Source of the DNA: Bradyrhizobium stylosanthis
GTDB taxonomy: Bacteria > Pseudomonadota > Alphaproteobacteria > Rhizobiales > Xanthobacteraceae
Direction: 5' to 3'
DNA length: 64,000 bases
NCBI RefSeq assembly: GCF_001641335.1
Contig: NZ_LVEM01000002.1
Span: forward strand, 1,281,663-1,345,662
The notes beneath the pieces are model-generated. The model was given only the letters and a program-made list of their open reading frames with translations, made no database searches and was not told the origin of the DNA. The position numbers were made by a program, and so were the translations under genes. This document shows positions 15,765-24,188 of the stretch, piece after piece; within the stretch, counting starts at the first letter, position 1; each line of letters starts with the position of its first letter.

Positions 15765-16187
15765 TCACGCCGCCTTCTTGCGCTTGGCGGTCTTCTTTGC
15801 GGTCTTCTTGACGGTTTTCTTTGCCGCCTTCTTGGCTTTCTTCGCCGCCTTCTGGGCTGCGAGATAGGCCTCGACCTTCCTGGAGGAGTGGCCGGCCGCG
15901 GCGACCGCGGCCTTCAGCTTGGCCGGGGTGATCTTGAACTTCTTCGACCAGTAGCGGACCTCATAGGCCTCGCTGAGCGCGATCCGGCTCTTGTCGGCGG
16001 CGCGGTGCTTCTGGAGCTTGATGTATTCCTCGACCTTCCTGGCGGAATGGCCGACCTTCTTGACGGCGTATTTCAGCTTGGCCGGCGTCACCTTGAACTT
16101 CTTCGACCAGTAGGCGACTTCGTATTTCTCGGTGAGCGCGATCAGCGCGCGGTCCGCTCCGCCACGCTTTGCCTTGTTGTCGGCCAT
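15765..16187 (-). CDS. tandem DUF3606 protein with histone-H1-like Lys/Ala tail
   Basis: A 140-residue, very basic protein. Residues 11-57 and 65-111 are two copies of the same 47-residue unit (YEV.YWSKKF..TPAKLK.AV...GHS.RKVE.Y), recognisable as DUF3606-like. Residues 112-140 form a Lys/Ala-rich tail of KKAAKK/KKTAKK type, like the C-terminal tail of histone H1 and of some bacterial nucleoid proteins. This suggests a small DNA-binding or nucleoid-associated protein. DUF3606 itself has no settled function. A strong AGGAGG-type site (GCAGGAGGGAAGC) precedes the ATG at 16187. Confidence 0.75.
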   Translation of the reverse strand: MADNKAKRGGADRALIALTEKYEVAYWSKKFKVTPAKLKYAVKKVGHSARKVEEYIKLQKHRAADKSRIALSEAYEVRYWSKKFKITPAKLKAAVAAAGHSSRKVEAYLAAQKAAKKAKKAAKKTVKKTAKKTAKRKKAA

Positions 16188-16388
16188 GCTTCCCTCCTGC
16201 CGTGGATTGGTTGCAGTCTAGCATGCAACCGGATTTGGAAGGCAAGACGCGCGCTTCGCTCCGGTTGCGCGGAGCGGCCGTTTTGCACCGATGAGTCAAG
16301 CCGTTGCGTCACGCCGCCTCGCCCCATGCCGGAAAGCGGCTTCTACTGTGCATGGGGTTGTTTTCGCAGTTTAGTTTGGGCGGGACTG

Positions 16389-16967
16389 TCACATCCGCTT
16401 CATGGTCCGGAAGGTGATGGAGTAACGCCTCGCCTCGACCGGCGGGATGCTGTGCTCCCATTCCGATCGCGCCTCGCCGTCCATCATGTAGAGCGAGCGC
16501 GGCAGGGCCTCGAGCGTGTGGCGCTGCCATTTCTCGCCGCTGCGGCGGCGGAAGCGGAATTTGCAGGGAGAGCCGAGCGACAGGCCGAGCACCTTGTCGA
16601 AATGCGGCTTGTCGCGGTGCCAGCCGATGCCGACGCCGGCGTCGTATTCGGTGCACAGCACCTGCCGCACGCTGCCCTCTGCGAGGCCCGCCCAGGCCTC
16701 GACCTGCCGTGCGACCGGCTGCACCCACACGGGAATCGGCTCGGCCTCGGTGAGCCGCTGCACCGTGTAATCATAGCGGTAGCCGAAGGAGGCCACCCGG
16801 CGGTTGCCCTCGAAGGCGCCGAACTGAAAGCGCTGCAGCGGCAATGCTGCGATGCGGCCGATCAGATCCCGCTCGGTGGCGGCGTCGATGAAATTGTCGG
16901 TATGGCGAAGTCCGGCCGGGCCTGCGTCCGGCTCGGCGAACAAACCAAGCTGCGTCATTCCTCGCAT
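16389..16967 (-). CDS. alkB: AlkB-type 2-oxoglutarate/Fe(II) DNA-repair dioxygenase
   Basis: About 192 residues. The 2OG-Fe(II) oxygenase signature is present: HRDKPHFD with the H-x-D iron ligands near residue 120, a further His in SEWEHSIPP, and RRYSITFRTMK, which binds 2-oxoglutarate through Arg. FQFGAFEGNRRVASFGYRYDY corresponds to the nucleotide-lid region. AlkB-family enzymes remove methyl groups from DNA or RNA bases by oxidation. The sequence groups better with AlkB-like proteins of alphaproteobacteria than with E. coli AlkB, so the exact substrate is uncertain. The start is 16967 or 16958 (both ATG). Confidence 0.85.
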   Translation of the reverse strand: MRGMTQLGLFAEPDAGPAGLRHTDNFIDAATERDLIGRIAALPLQRFQFGAFEGNRRVASFGYRYDYTVQRLTEAEPIPVWVQPVARQVEAWAGLAEGSVRQVLCTEYDAGVGIGWHRDKPHFDKVLGLSLGSPCKFRFRRRSGEKWQRHTLEALPRSLYMMDGEARSEWEHSIPPVEARRYSITFRTMKRM

Positions 16968-17037
16968 TTCCGTGATGGAACCTAATGGCGTCTCAAGCGA
17001 CTTATCTAGGACGCGGGGAGAAATGTGCGAGGCTGTC

Positions 17038-17178
17038 ATGGCAGAGAAGCATACCGCCGATCCGGCAGAGATCATGCGGGCGACCGGTCATCCTGAGCTG
17101 GAATACGCCGCCGGCTGGACCATCGCCGGTCTCGTCACCATCGGCACCATCGTCGCCGCCTGGGTGTTTGCGATCTAG
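17038..17178 (+). CDS. small single-helix membrane protein
   Basis: A 46-residue protein. A polar N-terminus (AEKHTADPAEIMRATGHPELEYA) is followed by one membrane helix (AGWTIAGLVTIGTIVAAWVFAI) running to the end. GAGG lies six bases before the ATG. Its stop codon overlaps the stop codon of the convergent histidine kinase gene by four bases. The PAEIMRATGHPELEYAAGW segment looks conserved and designed rather than random, and small anchors of this kind occur in rhizobia, but I cannot name a function. Confidence 0.6.
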   Translation: MAEKHTADPAEIMRATGHPELEYAAGWTIAGLVTIGTIVAAWVFAI

Positions 17179-18761
17179 GCTACGGGAAACTGCAGCTCGA
17201 AGGCCGCGCCGGCGTTGGTCGGCTTGAGCCTGATCGAGCCGCCATGGCTCGCCATCACCGCGCGCGCAATCGCAAGGCCCATCCCGGTACCGCCTTGGTC
17301 GCGGCGGGTGGTGAAGAAGGCATCAAAGATCCTGTCGCGGTTCGGGGCCGAGATCGGCTCGCCGTCATTGCTGACCGTCACGAGCAGCGTCGTCCGCTCG
17401 TCGACCGCCTCCAGCCTGATCGTCCCGGCCTTGTGCCGCATAGCGTTATCGGCGAGGTGCGACAGCACGATCAGCGCCTTCTCCGAGGACATGCCGATGG
17501 TCCGGTCGAGGCTGCCGCTGGCTTCGATCGCGCTTGCCGGAAACCGGCTCCTGAGATCGGCGATTACCGGCGCAAGCTCGGTGCGCTCGTTCTGCGGCAG
17601 GCTCTCGGCGCGGGCGAGCTCGCGCAGCCGCTGCGCCATCGCCTCCAGCCGCTGGGTATCGGACAGGATGTTGGCGATGAACGTAGTCTGCTCGGCCGGG
17701 GTCAGGCTGCCAGCCTTGCCTTGCACCGAGTCCTGCAACAGCTCGGCCGCGCCCTTGATCGAGGTCAGCGGCGATTTCAGCTCGTGCGTGAGGTGGGCCG
17801 AGAACGTCGCGATATAGTCGGAGCGCCGTGCCAGTTGCTCGGCCATGCCGAGGAAGCTGTGCGAGAGCTGTGCGAACTCCCGCGTGCCGTAGTGCCGGAG
17901 CGGCCTGAAGGCTTCGCGGTCGCCGCGGCCGATCCGCGCGGCGCGGTCGATCAGTTCGCGCATCGGCCGCGTGATGGTGCGCGAGAATACGAGGCCGATC
18001 GCGATGGTGCCGAGGATGACGGCGAGCCCGGCCAACACGAACTTGCCGCGCTCCTGATAGAGATGGTCGAAGATATTGCTCGGCGTCCGCGTGGTGTAGA
18101 TCACCCCCGCGACGCGGTTATTGACGATGACGGGCATCGCCGAGAACACGTGCACGCCGAGGCCGCGGCTGAAGGAATAGATCGGCGGCGGCGGCTTGTC
18201 CGGGACGCGGTTGCGCAAGGTGGCGCGGTACTGCCCGTGCAGCGCGTCCGCGACTTCCTCGATATGGGCGAGCGACTGCCCGACCTCCTGCCGTCCGGCG
18301 ATCACCACGCCCTGCGGATCGAGGATACGAAAGCCGGCCAGCGTCACCTTCTGGGTCTCGCGGATGATCGGCGTCAGTTTTGCGCCGATCTCGACATAGG
18401 CGGCCTGCGCGGCTTGCGGCGCCGGCAGCGCATCGGGCCGCCGTCGTAGCAGGTCGTTGGCGGTGAGGTCGAGCGCGGGGCGGATCGGGGTGACCTGCTC
18501 GCCCGGATCGGGCAGCACGTTCGGCGGCACCTCGGCGCCGAGCGTGAGGCCGCTGTCGAGCCTCGCCGTGACCTCCTGCGCATAGATCGTCGCGAGCACG
18601 CGGCTCTGCGCGATCAGCTCGGCCTGGGTCTGGCGGATCAGCTGGTTGTCGTAGAGGCGAAAGAAGAACAGGCCGACCAGCGGCAGCACGCCGACCGTCG
18701 CCAGCACCGTGAAGATCACGAGGGTCAGCGACGGCCGCCACTTGTCGGGCGCCGCGCTCAT
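17175..18761 (-). CDS. sensor histidine kinase, CreC-like
   Basis: A 528-residue membrane kinase. Membrane helices at about 12-34 and 240-260 enclose a roughly 200-residue extracytoplasmic sensor with a single-Cache-like look (ILDPQGVVIAGRQEVGQSLAHIEEV). A HAMP linker follows, then the H-box FSAHLTHELKSPLTSIKGAAELL with His326 as phospho-acceptor. The ATPase domain has NAMRHKAG and GGTGMGLAIARAVM. Its ATG overlaps the stop of the response-regulator gene by four bases, so the pair is translationally coupled. Architecture and gene order resemble CreBC, with a membrane protein (here DUF4173) as third partner. The stimulus is unknown. Confidence 0.9.
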   Translation of the reverse strand: MSAAPDKWRPSLTLVIFTVLATVGVLPLVGLFFFRLYDNQLIRQTQAELIAQSRVLATIYAQEVTARLDSGLTLGAEVPPNVLPDPGEQVTPIRPALDLTANDLLRRRPDALPAPQAAQAAYVEIGAKLTPIIRETQKVTLAGFRILDPQGVVIAGRQEVGQSLAHIEEVADALHGQYRATLRNRVPDKPPPPIYSFSRGLGVHVFSAMPVIVNNRVAGVIYTTRTPSNIFDHLYQERGKFVLAGLAVILGTIAIGLVFSRTITRPMRELIDRAARIGRGDREAFRPLRHYGTREFAQLSHSFLGMAEQLARRSDYIATFSAHLTHELKSPLTSIKGAAELLQDSVQGKAGSLTPAEQTTFIANILSDTQRLEAMAQRLRELARAESLPQNERTELAPVIADLRSRFPASAIEASGSLDRTIGMSSEKALIVLSHLADNAMRHKAGTIRLEAVDERTTLLVTVSNDGEPISAPNRDRIFDAFFTTRRDQGGTGMGLAIARAVMASHGGSIRLKPTNAGAAFELQFPVA

Positions 18762-19462
18762 GCCTCTTTCTCGCAGCGGCCGAGCTTGAAGCCGACGCCG
18801 TGGATGGTCTCGATCACGTTCTCGCAATTCAGCACGGCCAGCTTGGCGCGGATGTTGCGGATGTGACTGTCGATGGTGCGGTCGGAGACCTGGATGTTGA
18901 GCTGATAGGCCGCCCGCATCAGCTGCTCGCGGTTGAACACCGAGGTCGGCCGGGTCAGGAAGGCGCGCAGGATGCCGAACTCGATCGCGGTCAGCTTCAG
19001 GGGCGTGCCGGCAAAGGTCGCGACATGCTGCTCGGGATCGATCAGCAGGCCGCCCTGCACCAGCGCGGCCGGCCCGGCCTTGGCCTCGCCGTTGCGCGGG
19101 CTGAGGCGGCGCAGGATGACATTGACCCGCGCCACCAGCTCGCGAGGGCTGAACGGTTTTGTCACGTAATCGTCGCCGCCGATCTCGAGGCCGAGGATGC
19201 GGTCGATCTCCTCGTCGCGCGCCGACAGGAACAGGATCGGCACGTCCGAGCCCTTGCGGATCTCGCGGCACACGTCGAGGCCGTCGAACTCGGGCATGCC
19301 GATGTCGAGCACGATCAGGTCGGGCTTGTCGGCGGCAAAGCGGAGCAGCGCCTCCTTGCCGTCGCGGGCCTCGATCACGTCCATGCCGGCCTTCTTCAGG
19401 GCGACGCGGATGACCTCGCGGATGTGGCCTTCGTCGTCGACGATGAGAATGCGATGCGCCAA
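18758..19462 (-). CDS. OmpR/PhoB-family response regulator, CreB-like
   Basis: A 234-residue two-domain regulator. The receiver domain has Asp9, Asp10, phospho-acceptor Asp53 (IVLDIGMPEFDG), Ser80 and Lys102 (VTKPFSP). The C-terminal winged helix includes LTAIEFGILRAFLTRPTSVFNREQL and DRTIDSHIRNIRAKL with the recognition helix. It is placed between the DUF4173 membrane protein (12 bp upstream) and its partner histidine kinase (4-bp overlap). The three genes form one operon. Phosphorylation by the kinase should turn on DNA binding; the likely targets include the operon itself, though no operator could be recognised. Confidence 0.92.
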   Translation of the reverse strand: MAHRILIVDDEGHIREVIRVALKKAGMDVIEARDGKEALLRFAADKPDLIVLDIGMPEFDGLDVCREIRKGSDVPILFLSARDEEIDRILGLEIGGDDYVTKPFSPRELVARVNVILRRLSPRNGEAKAGPAALVQGGLLIDPEQHVATFAGTPLKLTAIEFGILRAFLTRPTSVFNREQLMRAAYQLNIQVSDRTIDSHIRNIRAKLAVLNCENVIETIHGVGFKLGRCEKEA

Positions 19463-19474
19463 AAGAGTCTCCGC

Positions 19475-20977
19475 TCACCCCGCCGGCTGATTGCCGGGCT
19501 GGCCCTTGGCCTGCGCGTCGAGCCGGCGCTGCAGCCGCCAGCTCCGAAAGCCCCAGGCACGCCACGCCAGGTCCTGCCTCTGACTTTCTACAAGCCGGTC
19601 GCGACGTCCCGCAAGACAGTAATCGCCGCCGCGAAGCGCGATGACCTTGTCGATCGCAGGCAGTGCCTGTGGGCCCAAGGTGAGGAGGTAGTCGGCATCG
19701 ATCTTCACGCCCGTGCCCCCCGTCTCGCTGCTGTGGCTCAGATTGTAGTCGGCAATGAATGCATCGAAGTTCACCAGCGCGGAACCATAGAGCACGATCG
19801 TTAACGCGATCAGGTTGGCGCCGACGAGCCACCGGTTGGACCGGTCGAGGGCGATGCGCGCGACGATCAGGATCAGTCCCAGCGCCACCAGTCCCATCCA
19901 GATGAAGGCCGCGATGCGCCAGTAGGTCAGCATGTAGACGTCGACATAGAGGTCGAGCCGAAGGATTGACGAGGCGACAAGCAGCACGTTCTGCCCGACC
20001 CAGAGATAGACCAGCGGCCGGATCACTCTGGATTTCTCGGCCGGGCCACCGGGGCGCATCGCGACCAGCACGAAGGCGGCAGCGAGCAGGGCCGTCACGA
20101 TCAGCGGATAGGCACCGCGATGGGCGTACCACGCATAGGTCACGTTGTCGGGCAACGCCACATGGCCCCAGAGATAGATGCCGTCGAGCAAGGACTGCGC
20201 CGCGAACAGCAGGTTGAACAGGATCAGCGAGCGCAGGATGGTGGGGGCTCCCAGAAACTCGGCCGAGACCAAGGGCGGGAGCGGCGGCGGCACGGGGCCG
20301 TCGACCGCAGCCGGAATCACGACCTTGCGGCGCCGCCAGCGCACATGGATGAACGGCCAGACCAGCGCCAGCATCGTGATCCAGAACAGCACACGTGGGA
20401 TGCTGACATAGTCGAGGATGACCTTCGGATTGAGCAGCGAGACCCACTGCTCGATCACGGGATTGGCGGCGGCAAACAGCGCGACGAACACGGTGCCGAG
20501 CGTCACCGGAAGTAGCCAGAGCGCGATGCCGCGGGTGAAGGCCGACATGTTGAAGACCTGGAGCGCCTCCGGGAAGAACCTGAAGGGGCCGATCAGGACA
20601 AGATTGCGCAGCGCGCGGGCGCGGTCGGCGAGCTCGGTCGTCTCCGGATTGGTCGCGAGCAGCAGAGCAATCGTCAGCGACGCCGTGAGGATCAGGAACG
20701 ACAGGGTGTTGAGATCCTCGACGGCCGGCACGAGGCCGGCAACGAGAACGGCTGCGCCGATTCCCGCGCGCCGCAGATCGAGCGAGGCTTGATTGAACAG
20801 AACCGACAGGCACGCAACCGAGAGCGCAAAGAGCGTCAGCGACAGCCCGATCCGCTGGCCATAGAACAGCCAGTCCGCGAGCGCGGCCAGTGCCAGCGCG
20901 CAACCGAGCTTGGCGGGGATCGAGGAATGCCCCTCCCGCTGGATGTCCGCTGCGATCGTCGAAGCCAGGCTCGTCAT
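19475..20977 (-). CDS. DUF4173 polytopic membrane protein
   Basis: About 500 residues with roughly a dozen hydrophobic helices. The pattern of SAFTRGIALWLLPVTLG, RSLILFNLLFAAQSLLDGIYLWGHVALPDNVTYAWYAHRGAYPLIVTALLAAAFVL and WRIAAFIWMGLVALGLILIVARI matches DUF4173. The family's function is not known; it is often beside two-component genes, as here. The C-terminal 80 residues are soluble and Arg-rich and probably cytoplasmic. As the first gene of the operon it may be the sensor partner or the target of the kinase. The start is taken at 20977 (AAGGTG upstream), with 21010 as an alternative. Confidence 0.8.
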   Translation of the reverse strand: MTSLASTIAADIQREGHSSIPAKLGCALALAALADWLFYGQRIGLSLTLFALSVACLSVLFNQASLDLRRAGIGAAVLVAGLVPAVEDLNTLSFLILTASLTIALLLATNPETTELADRARALRNLVLIGPFRFFPEALQVFNMSAFTRGIALWLLPVTLGTVFVALFAAANPVIEQWVSLLNPKVILDYVSIPRVLFWITMLALVWPFIHVRWRRRKVVIPAAVDGPVPPPLPPLVSAEFLGAPTILRSLILFNLLFAAQSLLDGIYLWGHVALPDNVTYAWYAHRGAYPLIVTALLAAAFVLVAMRPGGPAEKSRVIRPLVYLWVGQNVLLVASSILRLDLYVDVYMLTYWRIAAFIWMGLVALGLILIVARIALDRSNRWLVGANLIALTIVLYGSALVNFDAFIADYNLSHSSETGGTGVKIDADYLLTLGPQALPAIDKVIALRGGDYCLAGRRDRLVESQRQDLAWRAWGFRSWRLQRRLDAQAKGQPGNQPAG

Positions 20978-21165
20978 GTCCAGAACACCTTTCGTGATGG
21001 GCGACATCACGAACTCTGAACGGCGCTTGTGCAGAAGGCGGGATCATCGTCTGCACGGTTTCAGGAGTCTTTTGCAGATTTCGTGCAGGCGCGCTTTTGC
21101 CTCTCGCTTAGCGGAGATCGCCTTGATAGGTGCGAAGCATTCATCGCCATCGCATGTGGTGCATC

Positions 21166-22509
21166 ATGCAATTCCTTCGCCGTGTCGGTCTCATCCTGCT
21201 CTGGCTCGCCGTGCCCTTCTTCGCGTTCGTGGCCGCGAACAAGAACGATCCCTATCTGGTCCCACTGCGCGGCGGGGGAAACATCGCCCTTGTCGTCGCA
21301 AGCCTCCTGATCGTCATCGTCCTGCTGTGGAGAGGACGCTGGCGCAGCTTCGCGGGCAAGCTGCTCGTCATGCTGTGGTGCCTGCCGCCGCTGCTGATGT
21401 CCGCCGCGCATCTGAAATTCGAGCTGCGCAAGCGCGACGTCCTTGCCGCCAGCGCCACCGAAGCGCGGCGGCTCGGGCCGCACTTCATGGTCGGCTATTC
21501 CTCCTTTCCCGAGGTCGCGCGGCTTGCCGAGCAGGGCCTGATCGGCGGCGTCTATGTCACCCGCCACAACGTCCGCGGCCGGACCATCGAGGCGCTGCGC
21601 TCCGAGATCGCGGCGCTCCAGGACAAGCGGCGCGCGGCCGGTCTGCCGCCGCTGGTCGTCGCCGCGGACCAGGAAGGCGGCATCGTCGGGCATCTCGCGC
21701 CGCCGCTGACCAAGGTGCCGGCGCTCGCGAAGCTCACCGGGCTTGCGCCCGACGAGCAGCAGGCGAGGGCGGAAGAGTTCGGCCGCATCCACGGCCGTGA
21801 GCTTGCGGACCTCGGTGTCAATCTCAACCTCGCGCCGGTGCTCGACCTCAAGCCGCCGCAGCGGCGCAATCGTCTCGACTTCCACACGCTGATCGGCCAG
21901 CGCGCGATTGCGACCGATCCGGTCGTCGTCAGCACGATCGCCAGTGCCTATGTCCGCGGGCTGGAAGAAACAGGCGTCGGCGCCACGCTCAAGCATTTTC
22001 CCGGCATCGGCCGCGTGCGCACCGACACGCATCATTTCAGCGCCAGTCTCAACACGCCGGTGAAGGAGCTGGAGACAACCGACTGGCTTCCGTTCCGCGA
22101 GGTGCTGTCGCATTCGCGCAGCGCCCTCATGGTCGGCCATGTCACGCTCACCGCCGTCGATCCCGATCGCGCCGCATCGCATTCGAAGCAGGTCGTGCAG
22201 GGAATCATCAGGGACAAATGGGGTTACCAGGGCATGGTGATGACCGACGACCTCGTGATGGGCGCGATCTACCAGAACGACGTCTGCAAGGCCGTGGTCG
22301 AGGCGATCAATGCCGGCGTCGATCTGCTGCTGGTCGCCTATGACGGCGCGCAATTCTACCGGGTCTTTGCCTGTGCGCTGGAGGGATCGCGGCAGGGCAG
22401 GCTCGATGCGGCGATGCTGCATGCGAGCGCGGCGCGGCTTGAGCGCGGTTTTCCGACCGCGCAGGCACGCGTCTCGTCTGCCGCAATCAGCGTCGCGCGT
22501 CGCAACTAG
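21166..22509 (+). CDS. membrane-anchored glycoside hydrolase family 3 protein (NagZ-like)
   Basis: About 447 residues. Three hydrophobic helices in the first 80 residues anchor a GH3 catalytic domain. That domain has VVAADQEGGIVGHLAPPLTKVPA, VNLNLAPVLDLK, the ATLKHFPGIGRVRTDTHH loop typical of beta-N-acetylhexosaminidases, and MVMTDDLVMGAI with the nucleophile Asp. NagZ-type enzymes release N-acetylglucosamine from muropeptides in the cytoplasm. The membrane anchor is unusual and suggests a surface or periplasmic glycosidase acting on a different glycan. The start could be any of GTG 21130, ATG 21154 or ATG 21166. Its stop overlaps the convergent gene's stop by four bases. Confidence 0.85.
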   Translation: MQFLRRVGLILLWLAVPFFAFVAANKNDPYLVPLRGGGNIALVVASLLIVIVLLWRGRWRSFAGKLLVMLWCLPPLLMSAAHLKFELRKRDVLAASATEARRLGPHFMVGYSSFPEVARLAEQGLIGGVYVTRHNVRGRTIEALRSEIAALQDKRRAAGLPPLVVAADQEGGIVGHLAPPLTKVPALAKLTGLAPDEQQARAEEFGRIHGRELADLGVNLNLAPVLDLKPPQRRNRLDFHTLIGQRAIATDPVVVSTIASAYVRGLEETGVGATLKHFPGIGRVRTDTHHFSASLNTPVKELETTDWLPFREVLSHSRSALMVGHVTLTAVDPDRAASHSKQVVQGIIRDKWGYQGMVMTDDLVMGAIYQNDVCKAVVEAINAGVDLLLVAYDGAQFYRVFACALEGSRQGRLDAAMLHASAARLERGFPTAQARVSSAAISVARRN

Positions 22510-24125
22510 CCCTTTGCGAACTGGCGGTAGTCCGGCTCGCGGTGAAACCAGAACTCGTAGCCGCTCACGCTCTTCTGCATGGCGACGTCGTGGATCGGCT
22601 GGTTGAGCGGAACGACGGGAACGTCGCGCATGCAAAGAGCGATGAAATCTCTCACCGTCTTGTCGTACTCCGCGCTATCGGCGGTGAAGCGCGCCTTGTC
22701 GATCAGCGCGTCCATCTCCTTGTTCTGGTAGGAGGAGATGTTGAAGATCGAGTTGTTGCCGTGGAAATTCCAGTAGAAGTAATACTCGGGATAATCGAGC
22801 CAGCCGCTGAAGCGGTTGAGCGCGAGCGGCAGCTCCTTCTTGTTCAGCGTCGTGCGCCAGTTTGCACCGGGAATCTTTTCGATTCCCGCTTTGATGCCGA
22901 TCTTGGCGAGGCTCTCCTGGATCAGGATGGCGGTCGGCTCGCCGACGGTGGCCGTGCCCGTGTCCAGCGACAGCGTCGTTTCCAGACCGGATTCGAATCC
23001 CGCCTCCTTCATCAGAGCCTTGGCCTTGTCGAGATCGGTGACGTAAGGAAACGGCTGCGGCCAGACCGGTTTTGAGACGTCGGCCGCGCCGCCGTACATC
23101 GGAACGGCACGCCCGAAGAAGGCGCTGCTCTGGATCTGCTCATAGGGCATCGCCCAGGCGATGGCCTGGCGCAGCTTGACGTTATCGAACGGCGGCTTCG
23201 CCGTATTCAGCGCCACGTACCAGAGCGCGTTCGGGATCGGCACGCCCGAGACCTTGACCTTGCCCTCTCTAATGATCTGCTCGAAATCACGCGGCGCGAA
23301 GCCGCTCGAGATATCGGCGTCGCCGCGCTCCAGCATGGCACGCCGGGTGCCGGCGGAGGGGACGTCGCGAGCGATCACGCGCTTGATCTTCGGCAGCGGT
23401 CCGCTCTTCCAGTCGTCGAAGCGCGCCAGTACGGTCTCGCTGCCCGGCTTCCAGCTTTCGATCCGGTAGGCGCCGCCGCCCGCCTCGTTGGTCCTGAGCC
23501 AGGCCAGTGCCCAGGGATCTTCCGCCGTCGCGTTCTTCTTTGCGAGTTCGGAGTTGATGATGAAGGGCACGACCACGGCGACGTTGAACAGCAGCATCTT
23601 GTCCTTGCGGACATAGTCGATGCGGAAGGTGTGGTCGTCGACCACCACGAACTGCTCGGGCTTTTCAAGGGATCCCGCCGACATCTGGAAGGTCGGGAAG
23701 CCGCCGACCTTCACCGCGCGGTCGAACGACCATTTAACGTCTTTCGCCGTGACCGGCGTGCCGTCGTGGAATTTCGCGTCCTTGCGAAGCCTGAAGGTGC
23801 AGGACATGCCGTCGGCCGCGACCTCCCAGCCCTCGGCCAGCTCCGGCGCGAGCTTCTCGCGGTCGTACGAGACCGTCCCATCCGGCAGCGTCCTGGCGGC
23901 ATAGGTCAGCAGGCGGTCGTAGCAATTCCAGGACAGGCCGTTCACGGTCTGGTTGGAGCCGACGCCCTGCATGTCCAGCGAGTTCGGCCCGAGCTCCTGC
24001 ACCACCAGCAGCGTCTCGCCGCGACCCTGGGCCCAGGTAACACGCGGAGCCACGGCCGTCCCGGCGAGGCCGAGGCCGCCGAGGACCATTTGGCGGCGGC
24101 TCAAATCGAAAGACGATGCGCTCAT
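22506..24125 (-). CDS. Tat-exported oligopeptide-type ABC substrate-binding protein
   Basis: About 539 residues of the SBP_bac_5 (DppA/OppA) family. The N-terminus SRRQMVLGGLGLAGTAVAP is a twin-arginine signal, so the protein is folded before export. Family features include LAEGWEVAADGMSCTFRLRKDAKFHDGTPVTAKDVKWSFDRA, the most conserved block of this family, and later ARDVPSAGTRRAMLERGDADIS. It captures peptides, opines or nickel-like complexes for an ABC importer; no permease genes are adjacent. The start at 24125 has GAGG nine bases upstream. It lies downstream of, and on the same strand as, the LysR gene, 63 bp apart. Confidence 0.9.
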   Translation of the reverse strand: MSASSFDLSRRQMVLGGLGLAGTAVAPRVTWAQGRGETLLVVQELGPNSLDMQGVGSNQTVNGLSWNCYDRLLTYAARTLPDGTVSYDREKLAPELAEGWEVAADGMSCTFRLRKDAKFHDGTPVTAKDVKWSFDRAVKVGGFPTFQMSAGSLEKPEQFVVVDDHTFRIDYVRKDKMLLFNVAVVVPFIINSELAKKNATAEDPWALAWLRTNEAGGGAYRIESWKPGSETVLARFDDWKSGPLPKIKRVIARDVPSAGTRRAMLERGDADISSGFAPRDFEQIIREGKVKVSGVPIPNALWYVALNTAKPPFDNVKLRQAIAWAMPYEQIQSSAFFGRAVPMYGGAADVSKPVWPQPFPYVTDLDKAKALMKEAGFESGLETTLSLDTGTATVGEPTAILIQESLAKIGIKAGIEKIPGANWRTTLNKKELPLALNRFSGWLDYPEYYFYWNFHGNNSIFNISSYQNKEMDALIDKARFTADSAEYDKTVRDFIALCMRDVPVVPLNQPIHDVAMQKSVSGYEFWFHREPDYRQFAKG

Positions 24126-24188
24126 GGGTGCCTCGCTGCTGAGAGAGTTGCACCATAAAGAGGCAAGGCCCATGCCATCAGCCGCGCT

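Noticed and set aside
17175..21056. A 1293-codon open frame running through three genes on the minus strand
   Set aside because: Only its last part (17175-18761) is the real histidine kinase. The upstream part overlaps the response regulator and DUF4173 genes in another frame and is Arg/Pro/Gly-rich without domains.
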